The position numbers and the translations under genes were made by a program. This document shows, in pieces, positions 5,650 to 11,699 of a stretch of 11,699 nt of DNA; position 1 is the stretch's first letter, and the number at the start of each line of letters is the position of its first letter. The notes below the pieces were generated by a model that was not told the DNA's origin, did not search any database, and saw nothing but the letters and a program-made list of their open reading frames with translations. Source of the DNA: an uncultured Ruminococcus sp. (lineage in GTDB: Bacteria; Bacillota; Clostridia; Oscillospirales; CAG-272). Where the stretch lies: positions 1 to 11,699 of the forward strand of contig CADBPA010000150.1 in NCBI GenBank assembly GCA_902796505.1, given 5' to 3'.

Positions 5650-7599
5650 ATGTCTGAAAAAACACCTTTTTATCTGACCACCGCCATCGCCTATGCCTCG
5701 CGCAAGCCGCATTTCGGCAATACCTACGAGATCATTATGGCGGACGCGTTCGCGCGCTTCCAGCGGCAGATGGGCAAAGACGTTTATTTTTGTACGGGTA
5801 CCGACGAGCACGGTCAGAAGATCGAAAACTACGCCAAAGAAGCCGGCGTCACCCCGAAGGAATACGTTGACCACGTCGCCGGAGAAGTCAAGGGGATCTG
5901 GGATCTTATGGGCGCGTCCTACGACCGCTTCATCCGCACTACCGACGAGGATCACGTCCGCGTCGTCACAAAGATCTTTCGCCGTTTTCACGAGCAGGGA
6001 GACATCTATAAAGGTCATTATGAAGGCTGGTACTGCACGCCGTGCGAGTCCTTCTTCACCGATACGCAGGTCGTCGACGGCAAATGCCCCGACTGCGGCC
6101 GCCCGGTCGCCCGCGCGAAAGAGGAGGCTTATTTCTTCGCCATGTCGAAATACGCCGACCGGCTGATGGCGTATATCGACGAGCATCCCGACTTCATCGA
6201 GCCGGAAAGCCGCAAGAAGGAGATGGTCAACAATTTCCTCAAAGCCGGCCTTCAGGATCTTTGCGTCTCGCGTACCTCCTTCAAATGGGGGATCCCCGTG
6301 GACTTCGATCCGAAGCACGTCGTCTACGTCTGGCTGGACGCGCTGACCAACTATATCACCGCGATCGGTTACGATCCCGACAAGAGCTATGAGGAGCAGA
6401 GCGATTTCTTCAAAAAGCACTGGCCTGCCGACGTGCATATCATCGGCAAGGACATCCTTCGTTTCCATACCATCTACTGGCCGATCTTCCTGATGGCGCT
6501 CGATCTTCCGCTTCCGAAAAAAGTGTTCGGGCATCCGTGGTTCAATTTCGGCGAGGACAAGATGAGCAAATCGAAGGGCAACGTCGTCTATGCGGACGAG
6601 CTCGCCGAGGTTTTCAGCCCGGACGGCGTGCGTTACTACGCGCTCTCCGAAATGCCCTATAACTCGGACGGATCGATTACCTACGAGAGCGTGATCTCAA
6701 GATACAACAACGACCTTGCCAACAACCTCGGCAATCTCGTCAGCCGCACGCACGCGATGACAGTGAAGTATTTCGGCGGCGTCGTCCCCGCGCCCTCGGC
6801 GCCCGATCCGCTCGATGAAGAGCTGAAAACGGCGGTCCTCTCCGGCGTGAACGCCGCGCGCGAACTGATGGCGAGCTATCATATCGCGGACTCGCTGGCC
6901 GAGATCTTCTCCTTTCTGCGCCGCGCCAACAAGTATATCGACGAAACCACCCCGTGGGTGCTTGCCAAAGATCCCGAAAAGAAGGATCGCCTCGGCACCG
7001 TCCTCTATAACCTTCTTGAGACCGTGCGCATCGCCGCCGTTGCCCTTACGCCTTATATGCCGACGACCGCGGAGAAGATCTTCGCCCAGCTCGGCAGCTC
7101 CGAGAGGGAATACGAGACCGCGCTCACCTTCGGCCATCTGAAAGCCGGCGCGCCGCTCGGAGAGGCTTCCATCCTCTTCGCCCGCATCGACGAGCAGAAA
7201 TTCCTCGAAGAGCAGCAGAAGAAGATCGAAGCGCAGAAGGCGGCTGCCAAAGCCGCCGAAGAGCCGACCGACCGCGAGGAGGAGATCGGCATCGATTCGT
7301 TCGGAAAGGTCGAGCTGCGCGTGGCGAAAGTCCTCGCCTGCGAGCCGGTCCCGAAGGCGAAAAAACTGCTGAAACTTCAGCTCGATCTCGGCTACGAACA
7401 GCGTCAGGTCGTCTCCGGCATCGCAAAATTCTACAAGCCGGAAGAGCTGATCGGCAAAAAGGTCATTCTGGTCGCCAACCTGAAGCCCGCGACCCTCTGC
7501 GGCGTGGAATCGCGCGGTATGATCCTTGCCTCCGGCGAAGAAAACGTCAAGGTCCTCTTCGCCGATCCCGAAGCGCAGCCCGGCGAGCGTGTGCATTGA
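5650..7599 (+). CDS. metG: Methionyl-tRNA synthetase with C-terminal tRNA-binding domain
   Basis: Charges tRNA-Met with methionine using ATP in the cytoplasm; essential. The 649-residue class I synthetase shows the HIGH-type motif as KPHFGN (19-24), a zinc knuckle with C129/C132 and C146/C149, the editing and recognition region VWLDALTNY (227-235), and KMSKS (304-308). The anticodon-binding helical domain spans about 350-515. A Lys/Ala/Glu-rich linker (515-545) leads to the Trbp111-like OB-fold tRNA-binding domain (547-649; GKVELRVAKV, NLKP, GVESRGMILA). This two-module layout is usual in Firmicutes. The frame is open from 5593, but AAGGAG (5636-5641) with 8 bases spacing sets the start at 5650, and the homologous N-terminus begins there. 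It is the first gene of a plus-strand run with a membrane protein and tatD. Confidence 0.97.
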   Translation: MSEKTPFYLTTAIAYASRKPHFGNTYEIIMADAFARFQRQMGKDVYFCTGTDEHGQKIENYAKEAGVTPKEYVDHVAGEVKGIWDLMGASYDRFIRTTDEDHVRVVTKIFRRFHEQGDIYKGHYEGWYCTPCESFFTDTQVVDGKCPDCGRPVARAKEEAYFFAMSKYADRLMAYIDEHPDFIEPESRKKEMVNNFLKAGLQDLCVSRTSFKWGIPVDFDPKHVVYVWLDALTNYITAIGYDPDKSYEEQSDFFKKHWPADVHIIGKDILRFHTIYWPIFLMALDLPLPKKVFGHPWFNFGEDKMSKSKGNVVYADELAEVFSPDGVRYYALSEMPYNSDGSITYESVISRYNNDLANNLGNLVSRTHAMTVKYFGGVVPAPSAPDPLDEELKTAVLSGVNAARELMASYHIADSLAEIFSFLRRANKYIDETTPWVLAKDPEKKDRLGTVLYNLLETVRIAAVALTPYMPTTAEKIFAQLGSSEREYETALTFGHLKAGAPLGEASILFARIDEQKFLEEQQKKIEAQKAAAKAAEEPTDREEEIGIDSFGKVELRVAKVLACEPVPKAKKLLKLQLDLGYEQRQVVSGIAKFYKPEELIGKKVILVANLKPATLCGVESRGMILASGEENVKVLFADPEAQPGERVH

Positions 7600-7621
7600 C
7601 GCCTTCTGTCCCCGATCTTTC

Positions 7622-7664
7622 CGCAGACCGTCCGCTTCTTCGATCCGGCGGTCTGCGATCTTTT
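7622..7664 (+). terminator. Hairpin after metG, possible weak terminator
   Basis: CGCAGACC (7622-7629) pairs perfectly with GGTCTGCG (7650-7657), and about three more pairs are possible inside. It is followed by ATCTTTT (7658-7664), a short T-run. It may partly terminate metG transcripts and let some through to the membrane protein and tatD, for which no other promoter was found. Confidence 0.5.
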
Positions 7665-7681
7665 GAAAGGAAATCGACCGT

Positions 7682-8236
7682 ATGAAAAAAACGACGGGTG
7701 AAATCCCGAATGCGCCGCTGGCGCAGAAGAAAAAACGCCGTTTTGCAGGGGTACTCCTTCCGATCCTTCTCTGTATCGCGATCACCCTCGCCGGCGCGTT
7801 TTATACGATGTTCTCGCTGGGTGATCCCGTCGTCGGCGCCGTCCTTCTGGCGCTCGGACTGCTCATCTCCCTGCTCTCGCTTCTGTCGGGGAGGGGAAGC
7901 GCCTTCGTCAATCAGCAGGCGGCGCGTGCGCGGTCTGCGGTCCGGGAAGAGAAGAGCTTCTCGCTCCCGCGCGGCGCGGTTTTTCGCAACACCTTGTTCT
8001 GCTTTCTTTTCAGCTGGTTGTTTCCGCCCGCCCTCGTGCTTCTGCCGGGGAATCTGTGGCTGATCGCCTCGACGCCGCTTTTGGTGATCGGGATCCTGCG
8101 CGCGGTCAAATTTTATCCGGCGTTTGAGGATCTCGGCGTCCCGAAAGGAAAGTTTTTCGCGCTTCACTTTCTTGCGTATCTCTTCTTTTTCATCCTCTTT
8201 TTCCTTCTCAAATATCTCGTTTTCGAGACGATTTGA
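7682..8236 (+). CDS. Small multi-pass membrane protein of unknown function
   Basis: I do not recognise a family. The 184-residue protein starts with a short polar, Lys/Arg-rich stretch (KKKRR at 16-20), then hydrophobic segments at about 21-42 and 50-69. A basic loop (70-100) follows, then a hydrophobic region at about 102-140 that could be one or two spans, and a final span at about 158-180. Four to five membrane spans are therefore expected, with the N-terminus inside by the positive-inside rule. There are no catalytic motifs, no Cys clusters and no repeats. AAAGGA (7666-7671) lies 10 bases before the ATG. The gene sits 82 bases after metG and 21 bases before tatD, on the same strand. Its place between two housekeeping genes does not reveal a function. 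Coding is supported by the ribosome site, by the hydrophobic pattern and by a good fit in the space. Confidence 0.8.
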   Translation: MKKTTGEIPNAPLAQKKKRRFAGVLLPILLCIAITLAGAFYTMFSLGDPVVGAVLLALGLLISLLSLLSGRGSAFVNQQAARARSAVREEKSFSLPRGAVFRNTLFCFLFSWLFPPALVLLPGNLWLIASTPLLVIGILRAVKFYPAFEDLGVPKGKFFALHFLAYLFFFILFFLLKYLVFETI

Positions 8237-8257
8237 CAATAAAAATTTACATTTTGA

Positions 8258-9055
8258 ATGATGATACAGTATTTTGACAGCCACGCGCACTATTATGACG
8301 ATCGCTTTCCCAGGGAATCTTCCGGCGCGGATGCGATCCTCAAAGAACTTTTTTCCACCTCGGTCAGCCACGTGATCAATATCGGAACGAGCCCCGAAAC
8401 CTCAAGGCTTGCCGTCCGTCAGGCGCAGGACTATCCGAGGATGTATACCGCCCTCGGCGTTCATCCGACCGATTGCCAGAGCCTTACCGTCCGTATGGAG
8501 GACGCGCTCTCCGATATCGAATCGCTGATCCGCGATCCGCAGAGCAAATGCGTCTGCCTCGGCGAGATCGGGCTGGACTATCACTATCCGGATACCGACA
8601 GGGAAAAGCAGCTCGTGTATTTTCACGCACAGATGGATCTCGCAAGATCGCTCGGTCTGCCGGTCTCGATCCACGACAGAGACGCCCACGCCGATACGCT
8701 CGACGTCCTCCGCGCGCATCCCGGCGTTCCCGCGATCCTGCACAGTTTTTCCGGCTCGGCGGAAATGGCGAAAGAGGCCGTCTCGCTCGGATGTTATATT
8801 TCCTTCTCCGGAACGCTGACCTTCACCAACGCGCGCAAGCCGAAGGAAGCGGCGCTCGTCGTCCCGCGCGACCGTCTCCTGATCGAGACCGACTGCCCCT
8901 ATCTCGCGCCGCACCCTCTGCGCGGAACGCTCAATCATTCGGGCAATCTCCGCTATACGAACGCCGTCCTCGCCGCGCTGATCGGCGTCTCCGAGGAGGA
9001 GTGCGCCGCGCTGACCGGGGCGAACGCCCGCCGCGTTTTCTCCCTCGCCGATTGA
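8258..9055 (+). CDS. tatD: TatD-family metal-dependent hydrolase (DNase)
   Basis: TatD proteins are TIM-barrel amidohydrolase-like enzymes with metal-dependent DNase activity reported for several members. This 265-residue protein is full length and has the metal-site residues in order: H9 and H11 (DSHAH), E103 (GEIGLDYHY), H139 (SIHDRDAH), H162 (LHSFSG) and D212 (ETDCPYLAPHPLRG). The HAH motif lies only 7-9 residues from the start and an in-frame TGA (8255-8257) directly precedes ATG 8258, so the start must be 8258 or 8261. No Shine-Dalgarno sequence is visible before it, unlike nearly every other gene here; the upstream bases are A/T-rich. The start lies 21 bases after the stop of the membrane protein gene, so re-initiation by coupled ribosomes is plausible. 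Proximity to metG is a classical Firmicutes arrangement. Confidence 0.96.
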   Translation: MMIQYFDSHAHYYDDRFPRESSGADAILKELFSTSVSHVINIGTSPETSRLAVRQAQDYPRMYTALGVHPTDCQSLTVRMEDALSDIESLIRDPQSKCVCLGEIGLDYHYPDTDREKQLVYFHAQMDLARSLGLPVSIHDRDAHADTLDVLRAHPGVPAILHSFSGSAEMAKEAVSLGCYISFSGTLTFTNARKPKEAALVVPRDRLLIETDCPYLAPHPLRGTLNHSGNLRYTNAVLAALIGVSEEECAALTGANARRVFSLAD

Positions 9056-9071
9056 TCCCGTTTTCTCATTG

Positions 9072-9104
9072 AAAAACCGGAAGCGTCCGCCGCTCCCGGT
9101 TTTT
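9072..9104. terminator. Bidirectional terminator between tatD and the convergent operon
   Basis: AAAAACCGG (9072-9080) pairs with CCGGTTTTT (9096-9104), and AGCG (9082-9085) with CGCT (9091-9094) around a 5-base loop with one mismatch between the stems. On the plus strand it is followed by a T-rich tract (GATTTTTTATTTATTTT). On the minus strand the stem itself ends in TTTTT. It lies between the tatD stop and the stop of the convergent gene at 9111, so it probably serves both. Confidence 0.88.
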
Positions 9105-9110
9105 GATTTT

Positions 9111-10178
9111 TTATTTATTTTCTTTGCGTACCAGAATCAAATCCTTCTGACTGCATCCGGCACGGCCGCCGCCCGCGCAAGCGCAGGCACAGGCACAAGC
9201 GCAGGCGCATCCGCCGCCAACGCCTCCGTGCCCGATTCCGCCGCCGCCCTTGCCTTTCCCGTTCGGATTTCCTCTCATCATCCTCCGATAGGTGGGATTG
9301 ACTCTGCCATAGGTATGGATAAATACGCCGCGCTCCCGTATGAACCCGTTTCCGCGGTGATAGGAGACGAAGCAGTCGATCAGATAGAGTTCTCCTACTC
9401 CCGTGAACAGGATGAAGAATCCGCTGAGTACGCAGACGGCGACCTTCTCGTTTGCCAGTTCGTTTTCCCCCGGCTCATACGCGGTGTCCGGAATGCCGGC
9501 GAGCTCCGCCGCAAACCGTCCTTTGGGATAACGGATCTGCATATCCACCTGACCGCCGGGGGCAAGTTCGCCTTCCCAGAGATAATAACCGCCGTCGGTC
9601 GCCTGCGTGTTGGCGGCTGCCGTTTCGGAAAGCCATCGGAAAGCGTAATGCTCTACCGGGATCTCGTTGAACCATCCCGGAATGAATTCATATAAGAATC
9701 CGTCGTCCGTCCGCGTCAGAAGATGCCCCTGCGTGACGCGGAAAGAGAAGATCAGCTCCTCGCCTGCCCGGTATTCCCGGTCCAGATCCAGCCGGATCCA
9801 CGCCTCGCGGTCGGTCTCTCCGATCACCTTTTTCGCTTTCGCGATATTCGGCGTCAGCGAGGATTCGTCGATCGTAAAATCGGCGTTCGCCATTCCGATC
9901 TTTACCCAGGTGAGCGGCTCCGCGGTGTCCTTCGGAAGCCAGCGGAGCGAATAAGTAAGCGAGAGCGTTCCGTTTTCGTTCGGCTCAGCGGTAATCTCGT
10001 AATTGCGGATAATATCCCTCGGCTCCGGCTGAAAGAAAACGGCGAAGAGGATCAGAAAAATCTGAAATGCGATCAGGATCGAAAGCCAGATCATACTTTT
10101 CTTCGGAAATTTTCTTTTCTTTTTCAGCAGTTCCATCTGCTCTTCTGGCGTTTTTGCTTTGCTTTTCTTGTCTTTCAT
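9111..10178 (-). CDS. Two-span membrane protein with a Gly-rich, (Cys-Ala)6 cytoplasmic tail; putative radical SAM substrate
   Basis: I do not recognise a named family; it is only loosely reminiscent of DUF2207-type membrane proteins. The 355-residue protein has a Lys-rich N-terminus (1-28), a membrane span (29-49), a probably beta-rich extracytoplasmic region (50-245), a second span (about 246-270) and a basic C-terminal tail. The positive-inside rule puts both termini in the cytoplasm. The tail holds GKGKGGGG (307-314), GGG at 321-323, six Cys-Ala pairs (324-335), then GGGRAGCS (336-343) and a charged end. Two further Cys (249, 269) are in the second span. The start at 10178 follows AGGAGGTG (10186-10193) by 7 bases and overlaps the radical SAM gene stop as ATGA; the frame is open to 10208 without another ribosome site. 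Tight coupling to a radical SAM/SPASM gene with a PqqD-like region suggests that the tail is modified by it, a RiPP-like event. Alternatives are metal binding or lipidation by the Cys run. Confidence 0.88.
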   Translation of the reverse strand: MKDKKSKAKTPEEQMELLKKKRKFPKKSMIWLSILIAFQIFLILFAVFFQPEPRDIIRNYEITAEPNENGTLSLTYSLRWLPKDTAEPLTWVKIGMANADFTIDESSLTPNIAKAKKVIGETDREAWIRLDLDREYRAGEELIFSFRVTQGHLLTRTDDGFLYEFIPGWFNEIPVEHYAFRWLSETAAANTQATDGGYYLWEGELAPGGQVDMQIRYPKGRFAAELAGIPDTAYEPGENELANEKVAVCVLSGFFILFTGVGELYLIDCFVSYHRGNGFIRERGVFIHTYGRVNPTYRRMMRGNPNGKGKGGGGIGHGGVGGGCACACACACACAGGGRAGCSQKDLILVRKENK

Positions 10179-11551
10179 CCGATCACACCTCCTCTCCGGA
10201 AGGGGCATCCGTCGGCCTCTTCCTCATTCATGGCGCGCAGTTTCCGGCAGAGCGGATGTTCCCAGATCTTCCGCAGATCTCCGGTCAGAAGATTGCCGAG
10301 ATCGGATTTTCCGTCGAGCCAGCTCTGACAAGGGATCACCCTGCCGTCCGGCGCGATCGCCATATTGCTGAGCGCCGCTCCGCACGCCGGAATATTCATC
10401 CCGAGCGAGGCGAGTTTTTCGGCGGAAAGAAGTCCCGGCGAGGTAAAATCGATCTCCATTTCCTGCTCATCGCAAAACGCCTTTGCCCGGCGAACGATCT
10501 CGAAAAGTTCCTCTTCGGAGAGATCGTATTTCCCGTGATTTTCCGCCGCCGCGCCGGTGCAGATCAATCCGCTGACCGTCACGAAGCGAACGCCGAGCGA
10601 GCGGATCAGGCGCAGTGTCGAAAGGTAGTCCGCGTTCGTTTTGCAGAGCGGCGTATTGACGCTGACGTCCAGCCCGCCTTCGACGGCGTTGCGGATCCCC
10701 TGTACCGTGTCGCGGAAATGTCCGCTTCCGGTCAGATCGTTGTGTGTCGCCTCGTCCGCCGAATAGAGGGTGATCTGCACGCTGTCGAGGCTCGCCTCCC
10801 GCAGCTTTTTCACAAGCTCTTCGGTCAGCGCGACGCCGTTGGTATTCAGTCTCGTGACAAACCAGCGCGCGTGATCGATCAGTTCGGGCAGATCCTCCCG
10901 GAGCGTCGGCTCGCCTCCCGTGAAGGTCACCATCGGAACACCGGACGCGCGCAGTTTGTCTAAAATACGTACCCAATCGCCGGTATCCAGTTCCCGAAGG
11001 CCGCTTGCCGGCTGATCCGCCGCATAGCAGAATCGGCATTTCTGATTGCATTTCCATCGGCCGCCCTCATCGGTCATCGCGCTGATCATCAGATCCATGC
11101 GGTGCGGCGCACTCATATTTGCGGCGTAAGAGCGCAGAGAAAACTTTTCGATCGGCTCGTCGGGCTTTCCGCCCTTCGCGACCGCAAAAAGAATATCCAG
11201 CATCTCATAGAGATCCTCCCGGATCTCGTCTTTGTCAACGGCGGGATAAATGCGCGCCGTCCTGCGGACGGTCTGCTCCTCGATGGCGGCGCGATCCTCT
11301 TCGGTGATCGGCCGTCCGTCAAAGCGGTTGACCTCTTCCATAAAACGGGAAAGTATGACCGCCCAGGACGGTCCGAGCGGAAGCATATAGTAGCCGTTCA
11401 GGATCACGACCGATTCCGCCCGTCCGAAAAGCCGCGGTTTCGGCGGAAGCAGATGTATGCGGACGACGCCCGGTCCGTTCGGGTTAAAGGTGCAGTGGCG
11501 AACGCCGCGGTTCCATTCCCGCCGCTGCTCCCAGAAATCAAATATTCCCAT
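10175..11551 (-). CDS. Radical SAM/SPASM-type enzyme with N-terminal PqqD/RRE-like region, putative peptide maturase
   Basis: The 458-residue protein has three parts. Residues about 46-128 contain NGYYMLPLG...AVILSRFMEEV and RIYPAVDKDEIREDLYEMLDIL. Their pattern resembles PqqD-type RiPP recognition elements, with an insert in the middle; this is a by-eye inference. The radical SAM core has the cluster motif C168-x3-C172-x2-C175, GGEP (212-215) for SAM binding, and TRLNTNGV (233-240). The C-terminal region has C390, C408, C435 and C449 with the context IAPDGRVIPCQSW (398-410), typical of SPASM/twitch domains that bind auxiliary Fe-S clusters. Enzymes of this architecture commonly form thioether or C-C links, or alter residues, in peptides. 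The open frame begins at 11605, but that overlaps the promoter -35; GGAGGT (11557-11562) with 5 bases spacing sets the start at 11551. Its stop overlaps the start of the Cys-Ala-tail membrane protein, the obvious candidate substrate. The chemistry is unknown. Confidence 0.9.
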   Translation of the reverse strand: MGIFDFWEQRREWNRGVRHCTFNPNGPGVVRIHLLPPKPRLFGRAESVVILNGYYMLPLGPSWAVILSRFMEEVNRFDGRPITEEDRAAIEEQTVRRTARIYPAVDKDEIREDLYEMLDILFAVAKGGKPDEPIEKFSLRSYAANMSAPHRMDLMISAMTDEGGRWKCNQKCRFCYAADQPASGLRELDTGDWVRILDKLRASGVPMVTFTGGEPTLREDLPELIDHARWFVTRLNTNGVALTEELVKKLREASLDSVQITLYSADEATHNDLTGSGHFRDTVQGIRNAVEGGLDVSVNTPLCKTNADYLSTLRLIRSLGVRFVTVSGLICTGAAAENHGKYDLSEEELFEIVRRAKAFCDEQEMEIDFTSPGLLSAEKLASLGMNIPACGAALSNMAIAPDGRVIPCQSWLDGKSDLGNLLTGDLRKIWEHPLCRKLRAMNEEEADGCPFRRGGVIG

Positions 11552-11576
11552 GATAAACCTCCGATATTGCTCTTTG

Positions 11577-11605
11577 ATTATACCATACCGGCAATTTTTC
11601 GTCAA
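11577..11605 (-). promoter_or_regulatory. Sigma-A promoter of the radical SAM operon
   Basis: Minus-strand -35 TTGACG (11600-11605), 17-base spacer, -10 TATAAT (11577-11582) preceded by TGG (extended -10). Near-consensus, so strong constitutive expression is expected unless repressed. The leader is only about 20 bases and contains the GGAGGT site. Confidence 0.88.
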
Positions 11606-11642
11606 GTATCCGGGATCAGAACAGCGATTTTGTTTTCCGCTA

Positions 11643-11671
11643 TTGACAGAGCGAGAAAAATGTCGTATAAT
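11643..11671 (+). promoter_or_regulatory. Consensus sigma-A promoter for a gene beyond the right edge
   Basis: Perfect -35 TTGACA (11643-11648), 17-base spacer and perfect -10 TATAAT (11666-11671) on the plus strand. No start codon is reached before the window ends. It is divergent from the radical SAM operon promoter, 37 bases between the two -35 boxes. Confidence 0.88.
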
Positions 11672-11689
11672 AGCCTTGTCTTTTTCTCG
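11652..11689. repeat. 9-base inverted repeat flanking the -10 of the right-edge promoter
   Basis: CGAGAAAAA (11652-11660) and TTTTTCTCG (11681-11689) are perfect inverted copies separated by 20 bases. They lie on either side of TATAAT and the expected transcription start. This position fits an operator for a dimeric repressor, though the A/T-rich arms could be chance. Confidence 0.5.
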
Positions 11690-11699
11690 GTCCGATCTA

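Noticed and set aside
5704..5721. Apparent loss of the HIGH motif in MetG (reads HFGN)
   Set aside because: Variation at these positions (for example HIGN-type motifs) is known in bacterial MetRS; the rest of the active site is intact.
8233..8238. TTGACA as the -35 box of a tatD promoter
   Set aside because: No -10-like hexamer lies at 16-18 bases; the match overlaps the stop codon of the upstream gene and is probably chance.
5536..8371. Minus-strand open frames of 332, 362 and 274 codons opposite metG, the membrane protein and tatD
   Set aside because: No domain motifs or ribosome sites, and they lie opposite well-supported genes.
9174..9209. Simple DNA microsatellite as the explanation of the Cys-Ala run
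   Set aside because: The codons vary (TGC/TGT and GCC/GCT/GCG), so the DNA is not a simple tandem repeat of one unit.

Overview
The window looks like a chromosomal piece of a fairly GC-rich Firmicute, most likely an uncultured member of the Clostridia. The reasons are the strong GGAGG-type ribosome sites, textbook sigma-A promoters (TTGAC(N)-17-TATAAT-like, several with a TG extension of the -10), a Firmicutes housekeeping gene set in near-conserved order (holB-ricT, trmN6-like, rsmI, metG, tatD), a small two-cluster clostridial-type ferredoxin and a radical SAM/SPASM cassette. I saw no tRNA, rRNA, insertion sequence, CRISPR array or phage gene.

Left block, minus strand (1-5480). Reading in the direction of transcription: holB (DNA polymerase III delta prime) and ricT (PSP1/YaaT family) form an ATGA-coupled pair under a strong promoter. 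Next is a stand-alone ferredoxin with its own promoter and a good intrinsic terminator. Then come a tRNA1(Val)-type adenine-N6 methyltransferase and rsmI, 7 bases apart, and a glutaminase-A-like gene cut by the left edge. Apart from the last gene this block serves DNA replication, translation and RNA modification.

Middle block, plus strand (5581-9055): metG with its own promoter back-to-back with that of holB, a small multi-pass membrane protein of unknown function, and tatD. A bidirectional terminator (9072-9104) separates this block from the convergent operon on the right.

Right block, minus strand (9111-11605): a two-gene operon with a near-consensus promoter. The first gene is a radical SAM enzyme with an N-terminal region resembling a PqqD/RRE peptide-recognition domain and a C-terminal SPASM-like Cys region. 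The second, coupled by an ATGA overlap, is a two-span membrane protein whose cytoplasmic tail is glycine-rich and carries six consecutive Cys-Ala dipeptides followed by GGGRAGCS. The simplest reading is that the enzyme modifies the Cys-Ala tail of its membrane-anchored partner, a RiPP-like modification on a large membrane protein. This is the most interesting system in the window. A consensus plus-strand promoter, with a 9-base inverted repeat around its -10 and start region, faces out of the right edge toward an unseen gene.

All intergenic stretches are under 300 bases; those with visible signals are listed.
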